Shown: positions 8,110-15,800, counted from the first letter of the stretch. The stretch: DNA of 64,000 bases from Sulfolobus sp. E5-1-F (GCF_009601705.1 NZ_CP045687.1:718630-782629), one strand, 5' to 3'. Notes: generated by a model not told the origin, from the letters alone. A program made the numbers and translations.

Positions 8110-8493
8110 ATGGTAAAGAGAGATAAAGTTAGTAAACAGCAGAGTTGCCCATTAATGGAGACTATAAATTTAGTTTCTAGGAAATGGTTACTCCTAGTCC
8201 TAAATACTATAGGTAATGAGGGTGAAGTAGGGTTTAATTCCATTTTAAATAGTATTAATGGTCTTAGTCCTAAGGCGTTATCGGATATATTAAAAACTAT
8301 GGAGAATATGAGACTAATTAAAAAAGAGATAATAAGCTCTTCACCTCCTAGGGTTAAATATTCACTAACTCGTGAAGGGAAGAAGTTAAGGAAAGTGATA
8401 ATTCCTTTATTTAAATGGGCTTCAGAGTATACTGGACATTATGAGTGTCCAATACTTCAGTCAAATAAACTAAATAAAGAGAAGTATAGCTAA
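8110..8493 (+). CDS. HxlR-family winged-helix regulator
   Basis: The 127-residue protein begins with the typical HxlR pattern: a Cys-Pro near the N terminus (C13), then INLVSRKWLLLVLNTIGN, a recognition region (FNSILNSINGLSPKALSDILK) and a wing (PPRVKYSLTREGKKLRKVI). HxlR proteins are dimeric DNA-binding regulators. Its place next to a metal pump, and cysteines near both ends (C13 and the YEC motif near 116), suggest it senses metal or thiol stress and controls both genes through the palindrome at 8081-8100. The inducer is inferred from context only. Confidence 0.82.
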   Translation: MVKRDKVSKQQSCPLMETINLVSRKWLLLVLNTIGNEGEVGFNSILNSINGLSPKALSDILKTMENMRLIKKEIISSSPPRVKYSLTREGKKLRKVIIPLFKWASEYTGHYECPILQSNKLNKEKYS

Positions 8494-8538
8494 AGAATAA
8501 AAGTTGGAAATATCTAATTATGGATAGGGAAAGTAGAT

Positions 8539-8784
8539 ATGAGGAAATTAGAGGTTGAAGTAAAAGGTATGTGCTGTGACCATTGTGCTGCCAATGTCAA
8601 TAGAGGTTTAAAGGAGATAACCGGTGTAAAGGATGTGGAAGTAGATTTAAGGGAGGGATTGACATTTATTACCATAGATGAAAATACTGATATAAATAGG
8701 GTAATAAATAATATAAGAAATAAAATTAACTATCTTGGATATATACCGGGTGAAATAAGAATAATAGAGGTTGACGTGGCATGA
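8539..8784 (+). CDS. Heavy-metal-associated (HMA) metallochaperone
   Basis: This 81-residue single-domain protein has the ferredoxin-like HMA fold pattern. The metal-binding loop is GMCCDHCAANVNRGL (Cys-x2-Cys plus an extra Cys just before it), followed by GVKDVEVDLREG. Such proteins bind soft metals and hand them to P1B ATPases or, as MerP-type proteins, to mercury systems. It follows the HxlR regulator by 45 bases on the same strand and overlaps a 26-codon reading frame at its stop (ATGA). Copper is the default guess; the CCxxC motif leaves other metals open. Confidence 0.85.
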   Translation: MRKLEVEVKGMCCDHCAANVNRGLKEITGVKDVEVDLREGLTFITIDENTDINRVINNIRNKINYLGYIPGEIRIIEVDVA

Positions 8785-8861
8785 AAGCTATTACCAATAT
8801 TTTTCCAATACTCATCGTCTTGTTACCTATGCTATTTTTCACTATTAGGCATTCTTCATAG
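8781..8861 (+). CDS. Candidate 26-residue single-span membrane peptide
   Basis: An ATG overlaps the stop of the metallochaperone gene (ATGA, 8781-8784) and opens a 26-codon frame ending with TAG at 8861. After a short KAITN start, residues 8-22 (FPILIVLLPMLFFTI) are strongly hydrophobic and Arg-His follow: one membrane span. The stop/start overlap suggests coupled translation. Small membrane peptides next to metal pumps can modulate them, but no family is recognised. It could also be a chance frame. Confidence 0.4.
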   Translation: MKAITNIFPILIVLLPMLFFTIRHSS

Positions 8862-8917
8862 TACAGTTACCGGTAACTACATGACCCTAATACATACAGT
8901 GAATCAAGTTATCAATG

Positions 8918-8976
8918 ACTGTGAACAATTTGCACAATACTGCGGGTGCTGCTAAGAAAGTTTTTAAGGTATTTAA
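8918..8976 (+). repeat. Dispersed repeat (family R3), partial copy
   Basis: The segment from ACTGTGAACAATTTGCAC through AAGAAAGTTTTTAAGGTATTT recurs as the reverse complement at 13664-13746, with an internal stretch missing here. ISC1217-like copy B is inserted at its right edge. The repeat is non-coding and its origin is unknown; it may be the end of an IS or a MITE. Confidence 0.6.
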
Positions 8977-10188
8977 CAGCAGTTATAAGATTTTAACGTA
9001 GTTTAAAGATTTTCATTAATCCCACTATCCCTCCTAAATGCCTTTCAACGAACCTCAACAACTCCTCAACGCTCCTTAAGTTAAGGGAGACCAATAGCTC
9101 CCTAACCGCGTTAACGAGCATCACGAAGAGGAGGACATAACCTTGAAGCCTAACCCTCTTGAAGAAAGAGGTATCTTGAAGACCTAGAACCTTAATGTCC
9201 CTGTGAAACTTCTCGATCTCCCACCTTATCCTCCAAGTCTCCTCAACCTCTTCCTTGCTAAGGGATAGGTCAGTAGTATAGAGGTTCCTCCTGCCGTAAT
9301 CTTTATATTCCTCGACGAACAACTTAACTGTAATAACTTTGTCCTTCAGGGTCAAGTCAACCAAGTAACTTCCAGGGGGTAGATCGCCCACGTGAAGGTG
9401 ACCCTCCACCTCATCATGGGTCCCCTGGATTGACTTGACTCTGAGGACTCTCCTATTGGACTTCAGTTCAGACACTACCTTGTCAGTTACGAGCTCACTC
9501 GACCAATACCAAGAGTCGAAGACGACTCTCATCACTTGAAACTTCGCTCTCAGCAGCTTCATTAATGCAGAGGCCATCTGGATCTTGGTTTGGAACTCCT
9601 TCACCATTCCCCTCTCGTACATTTCTCTAGTAGCGTAGGGGAAGGCTCCTATCATGTAAGCTTTCTTGGTGTTCAGATCGTAGATTGCGATTGTTAGTAA
9701 TTGGACTCCGGATTCGAATCTCTTGTGTGCTTGACACCACATGATGTAGTTTCCTTGTCCGCTCGCTCTGTTTCTAGCTCTAGCGTATTCCTTGTGGTCG
9801 AACGTGTCGTCGATTATGATTATTACTGGTCCTTTGATTAGTTCTCTTAATTTGTCTAGGTAGTTCGTCCACGCTTTTTCCACTTCCTCTAACGCTTTGA
9901 GTAGGTTGTTGTAATCTAGGTTGAACGTTTGTGAGATGTTCTTCACGCTAGCTCTATCGCTTATGAATGCGATTAAGGCGAGAGCAATAGCGACCTTTTT
10001 TGTTAGTCCTTGCATCCTTAGTGTTCCTACTACGAAATTGATGGTGTTTACGAGTTCTGCCTTAGCTCTACTTACCAAGTCCTTGATCTCGTTTTTCATA
10101 TATTTTAATGAAATGACCTAGAATGTTAAAAACTTTCTAGGTAGTACCGTGGACTCGGTACTACTAAGGGAAAATATGATAACTGCTG
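8977..10188 (-). mobile_element. ISC1217-like insertion sequence, copy B (1212 bp)
   Basis: It has the same inverted ends and length as copy A, in the opposite orientation. A perfect octamer GTATTTAA flanks it (8969-8976 and 10189-10196). It landed in a nest of small repeats downstream of the metal-resistance genes. Confidence 0.92.
8993..10099 (-). CDS. ISC1217-type DDE transposase, copy B
   Basis: The 368-residue translation is identical to copy A, with the same catalytic Asp, Asp and Glu positions (D97/D98, D195, E294/E296). The hairpins ahead of the ATG are retained. Identity of two copies about 4 kb apart in opposite orientation means they can invert the metal-resistance segment between them by homologous recombination. 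Confidence 0.93.
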   Translation of the reverse strand: MKNEIKDLVSRAKAELVNTINFVVGTLRMQGLTKKVAIALALIAFISDRASVKNISQTFNLDYNNLLKALEEVEKAWTNYLDKLRELIKGPVIIIIDDTFDHKEYARARNRASGQGNYIMWCQAHKRFESGVQLLTIAIYDLNTKKAYMIGAFPYATREMYERGMVKEFQTKIQMASALMKLLRAKFQVMRVVFDSWYWSSELVTDKVVSELKSNRRVLRVKSIQGTHDEVEGHLHVGDLPPGSYLVDLTLKDKVITVKLFVEEYKDYGRRNLYTTDLSLSKEEVEETWRIRWEIEKFHRDIKVLGLQDTSFFKRVRLQGYVLLFVMLVNAVRELLVSLNLRSVEELLRFVERHLGGIVGLMKIFKLR

Positions 10189-10215
10189 GTATTTAATTTT
10201 TCTCTTTTCTCTCTA

Positions 10216-11058
10216 GAGTGTGGTCAACAATTTCATGCATTTGAAATATTTGCATTTATTATCACTCTCCTATCCACTAAATACACTTGAGTGTAAAGAA
10301 TGTTGTAGATTAGGAAGAAGGTAGAGAGCCAACTCGTAATCGTTAACCTATTTGAACTCCAAGGGAAATGAAAGTCCATAGAGGAGAGCCTATGCTTCAA
10401 TGTCCTAAACCCCTGCTCAGCGTAATCCCTCCTACCAAACGTAACCCACTTGTGCCCAACATTAAACCAGTCAAATGCATTATAAGCTGGTAAACCGTCA
10501 TGCAAGTAAATCACTCGATCAACCCTCTTAAAGTACTTACTCGCAATTTCCTCAATCCCCCTCATGTTAACTAGGACAATTAACACGTGAAAACCACTCC
10601 TCAAGCTAGTGACCATGAAGAAAGGAATAGCCTTTGTCACAACATCCCTAACGATCCAAACGTAATAGTAATTACCCCTAACGCAAACAACCTTAGTCTC
10701 GTCAATAGCGTAAAGACTCAAGGACACAACGTACTTAACGCTACCAAGCCTCTTGTAATAGTAAAGCAAGGTGGAATGTGGTAACGTAGTCCTCCAAGAG
10801 GATAAGCCAGCTAGATAACTCGCTAGGCTTAACGCGACCTCCTCCCTAACGTGAAATCTTGGCTTAAGATTAATATACTCCATTAGGATTAAAATAACTT
10901 GGGTGAGCACGGGGATGTTCCATCTGTTCATCATGTGCTCACCAATAAAAATCCCGTGCTCACCCAAAAAGGTATTACGCTAAATAAAAGGATTTATTTC
11001 TATAATAGAAGCAACTTATACGATTAATTTCAAATTAATTAAATTGTTGACCACACTC
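10216..11058 (-). mobile_element. IS6-like insertion sequence, intact (843 bp)
   Basis: The element is bounded by GAGTGTGGTCAACAATTT and its inverted copy and flanked by a perfect 8-bp direct repeat TCTCTCTA (10208-10215 and 11059-11066). The 8-bp duplication is typical of the IS6 family. The transposase gene is intact. Confidence 0.93.
10233..10967 (-). CDS. IS6-family DDE transposase, second intact copy
   Basis: This 244-residue protein is nearly identical to the product of 2758-3495, with the same DDE motifs (YAIDETKVV, YLHDGLPAYN, AEQGFRTLKHRL) and the same inverted repeat across the first codons. It lacks one residue of the other copy near position 85. A few substitutions (for example GLHVL to GFHVL, ASRYF to ASKYF) show the two are not the most recent pair. 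Confidence 0.9.
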   Translation of the reverse strand: MGEHGIFIGEHMMNRWNIPVLTQVILILMEYINLKPRFHVREEVALSLASYLAGLSSWRTTLPHSTLLYYYKRLGSVKYVVSLSLYAIDETKVVCVRGNYYYVWIVRDVVTKAIPFFMVTSLRSGFHVLIVLVNMRGIEEIASKYFKRVDRVIYLHDGLPAYNAFDWFNVGHKWVTFGRRDYAEQGFRTLKHRLSSMDFHFPWSSNRLTITSWLSTFFLIYNILYTQVYLVDRRVIINANISNA

Positions 11059-11162
11059 TCTCTCTAGATACCCTTAATAATATCTTCATTGGATCACTGA
11101 GAGGGAGTTAAAATTGCAAAGGAGCCTTAAATTGTCCCCCGGGCTGGGTTATAGTCTCCTGA

Positions 11163-11936
11163 TTATATAATATTTTCATAGATATTGTAATCATATTTAA
11201 TACTTATAATAAATTTCTTATTCTCTTCTAACGCGTTTTTAATGCGTTTAGTTAATGAAAGCATATCTTCACTTACACCAATCATAAAAGTTTTTTCAGA
11301 GTCTGAAAATTTTAATATTTCTAAATCATTAAATTCATTAATGTAAGAATCGGAAAATACCGAAAACATTACGATATTAGCTCTCTGTAGATCAACTAGA
11401 GGAATTTTTTTAATTAAGTCACTATTAAATAATTTTTTTATTTTATTAGAAATTTTACTCTTATTAAGATTTAATTTTAATGATAACTCGCCAAGATCAA
11501 TTTTCTGATTAAATTTTAAAAGATGTATTATTTGCTTATCAATATTATTAATGGAAATATTTTTGTTCACATTTATTTCCATAAATTTTTCGCCTTTAGT
11601 TAATGTTAATATTCTTTTCTTATTTTCTTCTAACTCTTTCTCACTTTTCCCAATGACCTCATAGATAGTATAACCTTCTATACACAAAAACTTAGATGTA
11701 ACATACGGTAAGTCATAACCATGATCATACCCCTTAATAATTATAAAAGAATGTAAGTATCCTAAAACATTAGGATTTATATATATACTAAAGCCCTTTA
11801 AGATTCTGTTTTTAATATGAGTTTTTAATCTATAGTGTACAGCTTGATGTGAAATTTTAAGTACTTTAGATATATGCCTTAAGGATGTATTTCCTCTAAA
11901 TAGCTCAATAATAATTTTCTTATCTATTTCGTCCAT
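11163..11936 (-). CDS. Lrp/AsnC-like transcription regulator with two HTH domains
   Basis: The 257-residue protein opens with an AsnC-type helix-turn-helix (DEIDKKIIIELFRGNTSLRHISKVLKI is typical in pattern, residues 2-45). A ligand/dimer-like alpha-beta region follows, then a second winged-helix region around residues 128-165 (NIDKQIIHLLKFNQ, LSLKLNLNKSKISNKIKKL), then another alpha-beta segment. The tandem arrangement resembles Lrp-like regulators known in Sulfolobales. It stands alone between mobile elements, so its target is unknown. Codon use is AT-rich like the neighbours. Confidence 0.7.
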   Translation of the reverse strand: MDEIDKKIIIELFRGNTSLRHISKVLKISHQAVHYRLKTHIKNRILKGFSIYINPNVLGYLHSFIIIKGYDHGYDLPYVTSKFLCIEGYTIYEVIGKSEKELEENKKRILTLTKGEKFMEINVNKNISINNIDKQIIHLLKFNQKIDLGELSLKLNLNKSKISNKIKKLFNSDLIKKIPLVDLQRANIVMFSVFSDSYINEFNDLEILKFSDSEKTFMIGVSEDMLSLTKRIKNALEENKKFIISIKYDYNIYENII

Positions 11937-11983
11937 AAAATCATTTTATTTAGTTGGTTTATAACAGTTATTATACTTTCTAC

Positions 11984-12029
11984 GAGTGTGGACAACAATT
12001 CTATGCATTTGAAACATTTGCATTACTCC
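11984..12029 (-). repeat. Fragment of an IS6-like end
   Basis: GAGTGTGGACAACAATTCT through ATGCATTTGAAACATTTGCATTA matches the 3' terminal region of the IS6-like elements. The rest of the element is absent. Confidence 0.7.
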
Positions 12030-12031
12030 TT

Positions 12032-12062
12032 TAGTAGTTTCCTGAAAATGACGTCAATTTGA
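12032..12062. repeat. MITE family R1 end fragment
   Basis: TAGTAGTTTCCTGAAAATGACGT matches the terminal segment of the R1 elements (full copies at 17998, 21270 and 40303). It is cut off by the R2 element that starts at 12063. The same 31-base fragment occurs at 13634. Confidence 0.6.
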
Positions 12063-12250
12063 CTTTGCAGATTGTAAGAGTGATCCAATGAAGATATTAT
12101 TAAGCGTATCTAGAGAGAAAAGAGAAAAATTAGATTGAATATAATATATTATTACAGTTAGGTTGCAGTTGAGGTCTACTGTTATCGTGATCTGGAATAA
12201 TCTCCGGAAGGATTTCCAGATCCTCTTACGTTCCCTTACAATCTGCAAAG
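12063..12250. repeat. MITE family R2 (188 bp) with 16-bp terminal inverted repeats
   Basis: CTTTGCAGATTGTAAG at the left is exactly complementary to CTTACAATCTGCAAAG at the right. The 188-bp body has no gene of its own; the 64-codon open frame across it is an accident. A partial second copy lies around 10197-11130. The parent transposon is not in the window. Confidence 0.75.
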
Positions 12251-12330
12251 GAATACTGAATCACTTTATCTAGGAGAATTCAAAAACCCTTAAAAAATAA
12301 AATAACTTGTTACAAAAATTATGATAATCA

Positions 12331-12510
12331 TTACTCTTTCTTAATTGCTTTTTGTATCATCGACATCATTTCTGGTGTGACTTCTTTAATATTATGAGCT
12401 TTTTCAGCATGCGCCTTAATTATTGCCATTAGTTCATCTTCCGACATAGCACCTTTCACTTCGAAATCGCATTTTTGTCCTACATCTTTGCACTTAAACG
12501 AATACGTCAT
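12331..12510 (-). CDS. DUF1059-like small Cys protein
   Basis: This 59-residue reading frame starts at ATG 12510 and ends at TAA 12331. It has the pattern of DUF1059 proteins: YSFKCKDVGQKCDFEVKG near the start (two Cys seven apart), then a helical part with HAEKAH and a Lys-rich end. The family is described as small putative metal-binding proteins; a biochemical role is not established. Its conserved Cys and His residues argue that it is real despite the length. It is monocistronic, divergent from the DsrE-like gene to the right. Confidence 0.75.
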   Translation of the reverse strand: MTYSFKCKDVGQKCDFEVKGAMSEDELMAIIKAHAEKAHNIKEVTPEMMSMIQKAIKKE

Positions 12511-12650
12511 ATGCTACTATTCATCAAACGCTAATATAAGGATTCTTCAAATTTATTTTGACGTTTTTCACAAGTCATTATTGTTACATGATAAAAATAT
12601 TTTTGACTTACTCTTTTATATTATCTATTTAATCGTGTTAATGGAGAGTC

Positions 12651-13004
12651 ATGAAATATCTAATCTCCGTGTTAACTGATCCTACGGAAAGTAGAGGTAA
12701 CATGGTGAAAGTAGCTCACGCTATCCTATATGCTATGGAACTAAAGAAAAATGGTCACGATGTTTTAATACATTTCGATGGAGGAGGAATTAAGACTTTT
12801 GAAAATGAAAGTTTGAGAAAGTATATAGAACTTGCTATAAAAGAGGGAATAGTGTATGGAGCATGTGGTTATTGTGCATCTCCCTCACATATAGGAGGTA
12901 AAGAAAAAATTGAGAAAATTGGGGTAAGATTGATTGGAAATGAAAGCAGTCATATTGGCATAGCAGAATTAATTAATGAAGGTTACTATCCAATTATAAT
13001 GTGA
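12651..13004 (+). CDS. DsrE-like sulfur-relay family protein
   Basis: The 117-residue alpha/beta protein has the DsrE/DsrF pattern: an N-terminal strand then a helix (KVAHAILYAMELKKNGHDVLIHFDGGGI) and a Cys pair in GACGYCASPSHIG (around residues 76-88). DsrE-like proteins bind or transfer persulfide sulfur through a cysteine, and Sulfolobales have several in sulfur oxidation. GGAG lies a few bases before the ATG. It ends 6 bases before the HAD gene and is probably co-transcribed with it. The exact sulfur role is unknown. Confidence 0.75.
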   Translation: MKYLISVLTDPTESRGNMVKVAHAILYAMELKKNGHDVLIHFDGGGIKTFENESLRKYIELAIKEGIVYGACGYCASPSHIGGKEKIEKIGVRLIGNESSHIGIAELINEGYYPIIM

Positions 13005-13010
13005 TATGAA

Positions 13011-13601
13011 ATGTTATATGCATTCGACGTATACGGTACTTTATTTGACGTTAATAGCATAGTCGAGGAAGTTGGAAATATGGAGTTAGTAAATGAGTGG
13101 AGGAGGAAACAACTAGAGTATAGCTGGCTTTTAACAATTATGAATAGATATGAAAGTTTTTGGGAAATAACAAGAAAGGCATTAATGCACGCCATGAAGA
13201 AGTTTAACGTCTCTTTAGACGTAAACAAAGTCATGAGGGCATGGCTTAATCTTAAACCTTTCGAAGACGTAATAGAAGCTTTACCCAAAATAAAGGCAAG
13301 AAAAGTAACGTTAACAAATGGTGATGAATGGATGGTTAGAGAACTACTGAAAAATTCAAACTTATTAGAATATTTTGATGAAATGATAGCTGCTGAAAGA
13401 GTTAAAAAGTACAAGCCAGCTAGAGAAGTTTATAAATTAGTTGAAGGAGCAATTTTCATATCTTCTAACCCCTGGGATATAGCTGGTGCACATAATGCTG
13501 GATTATCTGTAATTTATATTAATAGATATGGTTATAATTTAGAGGAGATAGATATCGGAGGCGAATTAAAAATAATTAAATCCCTAAGGGAATTACTGTA
13601 A
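13011..13601 (+). CDS. (S)-2-haloacid-dehalogenase-like HAD hydrolase
   Basis: The 196-residue protein has all HAD motifs in the haloacid-dehalogenase type II form. The nucleophile is in FDVYGTLFD (D6), motif II is LTNGDEW, the Lys is in KKYKPAREVYKL, and motif IV is SSNPWDIAGAHNAG. That last motif is characteristic of L-2-haloacid dehalogenases, of which a Sulfolobus example is known. The enzyme would hydrolyse 2-halo acids or a related small substrate in the cytoplasm. It is slightly shorter than most (about 220), with a reduced cap. It follows the DsrE-like gene by 6 bases. Confidence 0.8.
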   Translation: MLYAFDVYGTLFDVNSIVEEVGNMELVNEWRRKQLEYSWLLTIMNRYESFWEITRKALMHAMKKFNVSLDVNKVMRAWLNLKPFEDVIEALPKIKARKVTLTNGDEWMVRELLKNSNLLEYFDEMIAAERVKKYKPAREVYKLVEGAIFISSNPWDIAGAHNAGLSVIYINRYGYNLEEIDIGGELKIIKSLRELL

Positions 13602-13633
13602 GATATACAAGTTACACAATTCCATAATACTTA

Positions 13634-13746
13634 CAGTAGTTTCCTGAAAATGACGTCAATTTGAAATACCTTAAAAACTTCTTAGGATGATAATACCAAG
13701 ATTAAAACAATGCCACACCCGCAGTATTGTGCAAATTGTTCACAGT
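13634..13746 (-). repeat. R1 end fragment joined to repeat R3
   Basis: Bases 13634-13662 are the R1 terminal fragment (AGTAGTTTCCTGAAAATGAC). Bases 13664-13746 are repeat R3, the reverse complement of 8918-8976 and containing CACCCGCAGTATTGTGCA. There is no coding capacity. Confidence 0.55.
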
Positions 13747-13855
13747 AGGAGTTCTTGAATAATATCTCCTTTTTTTTGATTACAAGTCATTATTGTTTTA
13801 AACTCAATCATAGCAATGATGAGAGAATTCTTTTTATTTTCATCTAGTCCAATTA

Positions 13856-14041
13856 TTATACATTTCTAGAGCTAAATAGTTCTGCTATATTGATAATTCT
13901 TTGTGTGTTTTCAACATCGATTATTATAGTAGTTGTTACATCCTTTCCTACTAATGAGCTAATTTTACTGCAGCACTCCATTTTATTATCACATATATAG
14001 CAAAAGTTAGCACAAATACAATTAGGACGTTCTTGACTCAT
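13856..14041 (-). CDS. Small Cys-rich protein, unrecognised
   Basis: The 61-residue frame has five cysteines in its first 24 residues (CICANFCYICDNKMECC), then a strand-rich segment (VTTTIIIDVENTQRIINIAEL). The Cys cluster could bind zinc or an Fe-S cluster. It lies just beyond the right end of the IS200/IS605 element. I do not recognise the family; a real gene is plausible because the Cys spacing is unlikely by chance, but support is limited. Confidence 0.4.
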   Translation of the reverse strand: MSQERPNCICANFCYICDNKMECCSKISSLVGKDVTTTIIIDVENTQRIINIAELFSSRNV

Positions 14042-14069
14042 TATCAGATATTTTCATTTCCCATGTGAA

Positions 14070-15308
14070 CTACTTCGCCCTTGCGGACGGAGCATCCCCA
14101 CCTCGCGATGAGGATTTCCTGCTTCTTCCGGGAAACTTGCTATACACTCCCTCTGAAAAGGGAATGTATAGTAGAGGTTTCCCGTCCACAGGCACTAAGG
14201 GCAGTCCCGACCCCGCACAAAGAATATTTAGAGAAGCATTATAATCACGATCTGCCACCCAACCACACTTAGGACAAACAAATGTTCTGTCAGCAAGAGT
14301 AAGGTCGTTTCTCACATAACCACATCTCGCACACATCCTTGACGTGTTTCTTGGGTCTACCTTCACCACCCTCCTACCAGCTCTTTCAGCCTTGTAGGAG
14401 AGGTGATGAAGGAAGAGGGAGAAGTTTGAGTGAAGAATATGCTTCCTAAGGGTCTTGCTTTTTGGTCTCTCTACCATTTGTTTAGTTTCCAGATCTTCAA
14501 CGTAAATCTCGTCATATTGTTCCACTAGCCATGTGGTTATCTTGTGTATGTAATCGTTCATAACGTTCTTTGCGTGTTCGTGAAGTTTTGCGAGCTTAAC
14601 CCTAGTCTTTTCATAGTTTTTAGAACCTTTCTTTTTCCTAGATAATATTCGTTGGACAAGACGTATTTTCTTCTCGATCTTGTCGAACACTTTTGGATTT
14701 TCTATAACAATACCATCTGATGTTGTAACTAGTTTCTCAACACCAACGTCAACACCAACTCTCCTACCGTTACTTGGTAATGGTTTCTTTTCAACCTCAA
14801 TCTGGAATATGGCATACCAGCCTGTAGCATTTTTCACTATAAGCACTCCCTTCACTCTCCCTTCTAAAGGTCTGTGAAAGAGTACCTTTACGGAACCTAT
14901 CTTTGAGAGAATTAGCTTATCTCCCTCAACCTTGAAGCCAGATTGGTTGTAGTTTATGAACTTGAGGATCTTCTTATATCTGAGCTTACCAACTTTCTTT
15001 CCTTTCTTCTTGAGTTCGTGAAGTGCTCTAATATTATACCATAATACATTGTTTACCATTTGGAGGGCCTTTGAGTATACCAGTTCCTTTCCCTCAACTT
15101 TCAAGTCCTTGATCATTGCTTGGGTGTCACTTGGGGTTATCTTCTTTCCCTCTCTTCTCGCTTTCGTAATAACGTCTAACAACGTGTTGTAAACTTTTGC
15201 TTCAACTTGCATTACTCTGAGGAGTTTCTCCTCTACTTCTTTAGACGGGTAAATCTTGTACTTGAAGGATAGTTGTACTACGTTACTCTTTTCCTTGGCT
15301 CTCCACAT
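14070..15308 (-). CDS. tnpB: TnpB RNA-guided nuclease of an IS200/IS605 element
   Basis: The 412-residue protein has the split RuvC active site of TnpB: D187 in RVGVDVGVEKL, E271 in IYVEDLETKQM and D355 in ADRDYNASLNI. A zinc ribbon C326-x2-C329 and C345-x2-C348 lies before the last Asp. TnpB proteins are omega-RNA-guided DNA nucleases, ancestors of Cas12, that help the element persist at its donor site. The guide RNA normally comes from the gene's 3' end and the element's right end, here about 14050-14200. The start ATGTGGAG overlaps the end of tnpA. All catalytic residues are intact. Confidence 0.92.
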   Translation of the reverse strand: MWRAKEKSNVVQLSFKYKIYPSKEVEEKLLRVMQVEAKVYNTLLDVITKARREGKKITPSDTQAMIKDLKVEGKELVYSKALQMVNNVLWYNIRALHELKKKGKKVGKLRYKKILKFINYNQSGFKVEGDKLILSKIGSVKVLFHRPLEGRVKGVLIVKNATGWYAIFQIEVEKKPLPSNGRRVGVDVGVEKLVTTSDGIVIENPKVFDKIEKKIRLVQRILSRKKKGSKNYEKTRVKLAKLHEHAKNVMNDYIHKITTWLVEQYDEIYVEDLETKQMVERPKSKTLRKHILHSNFSLFLHHLSYKAERAGRRVVKVDPRNTSRMCARCGYVRNDLTLADRTFVCPKCGWVADRDYNASLNILCAGSGLPLVPVDGKPLLYIPFSEGVYSKFPGRSRKSSSRGGDAPSARAK

Positions 15309-15665
15309 AGTTCTCCTCTAACGTAACTTGTCCGCTAGTTGCCAAGAAGTAGGATGGGGACCATAGATGTCCTTTCCATAACTTGTGGAAATTTTCTCTG
15401 TATCTCCCTTGAGGTTATTGTCTTTATAGCGTTTATGTACCTTGGTATGTTAAGGGTTGGTTTAGCCTTGAATATGTGGAAGTGATCCTTGTCAACGCTA
15501 ATGTCTATAACTTTGAATGTTTTGCTTATTTCACGAATTGTTTCTTTCTAAGAAATTTATGATCTCCTCATTGTCGAACACTTTCCTGCGGTACTTGACT
15601 ACTTGGACATAGTGGTAGTAAAGCACGTAAACTGAATGTGCATTTCTGCTCAATCTTTTCCGCAT
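15283..15665 (-). pseudogene. tnpA: tnpA (Y1 HUH transposase), frameshifted
   Basis: From ATG 15665 the translation (MRKRLSRNAHSVYVLYYHYV) matches the intact start of the second copy at 63840. An extra base near 15549 (TTCTTAGAAAG against TTCTTGAAAG) breaks the frame. A second shift near 15385 is needed to reach the normal C-terminal sequence (HKLWKGHLWSPSYF), which ends in TAA at 15283 inside tnpB. TnpA proteins are tyrosine transposases acting on single-stranded DNA; this one cannot be made intact. Confidence 0.85.
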
Positions 15666-15704
15666 AGTTACATGTATTTTTCAAAAACTATAAAAATCTT
15701 TCTA

Positions 15705-15746
15705 TAAGGGGGCTATCCCTCACGGAAGGGGACTTTCGCCCCCTTA
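15705..15746 (-). promoter_or_regulatory. Left-end hairpin of the IS200/IS605 element
   Basis: TAAGGGGGC (15705-15713) pairs with GCCCCCTTA (15738-15746). Sub-terminal hairpins like this are recognised by TnpA as single-stranded DNA. The identical structure is found at 63759-63800. Confidence 0.7.
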
Positions 15747-15776
15747 ACCCCCATAAAGTTAAACGTTATATGCCAT

Positions 15777-15800
15777 ACGTAATTTTTAGGAAACTACTAT
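15777..15800. repeat. MITE family R1 end fragment
   Basis: ACGTAATTTTTAGGAAACTACTA matches the inverted terminal segment of R1 elements. It lies directly beside the left end of the IS200/IS605 element, which may have inserted next to it. Confidence 0.45.

Larger units (their letters stand above)
10197..11130 (-). repeat. MITE family R2 copy split by an IS6-like element
   Basis: Bases 10197-10215 (TTTTTCTCTTTTCTCTCTA) and 11059 onward (TCTAGATACCCTTAATAATATCTTCATTGGATCACT) join to match the reverse complement of the 188-bp repeat at 12063-12250. The IS6-like element between them duplicated the octamer TCTCTCTA. The right edge is approximate. Confidence 0.65.
14055..15763 (-). mobile_element. 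IS200/IS605-type element: broken tnpA, intact tnpB
   Basis: Reading on the minus strand, there is a left-end hairpin region (15700-15763), a frameshifted tnpA, an overlapping tnpB, and a GC-rich right end that includes GTCCGCAAGGGCGAAGTAG and reaches about 14055. A second copy with a near-identical left end begins at 63742. These elements move as single strands without target duplication. This copy needs TnpA supplied from elsewhere. Confidence 0.85.

Noticed and set aside
9921-10121. 66-codon frame opposite the ISC1217-like transposase
   Set aside because: Identical antisense frames occur in both copies simply because the gene is identical. No independent evidence.
2667-11058. Composite transposon bounded by the two intact IS6-like copies
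   Set aside because: The left copy has no target duplication and abuts a decayed copy, and the right copy has its own 8-bp duplication, so they did not move as one unit.
12054-12248. 64-codon reading frame on the minus strand
   Set aside because: It spans the inverted ends of the R2 MITE and has no protein-like features.
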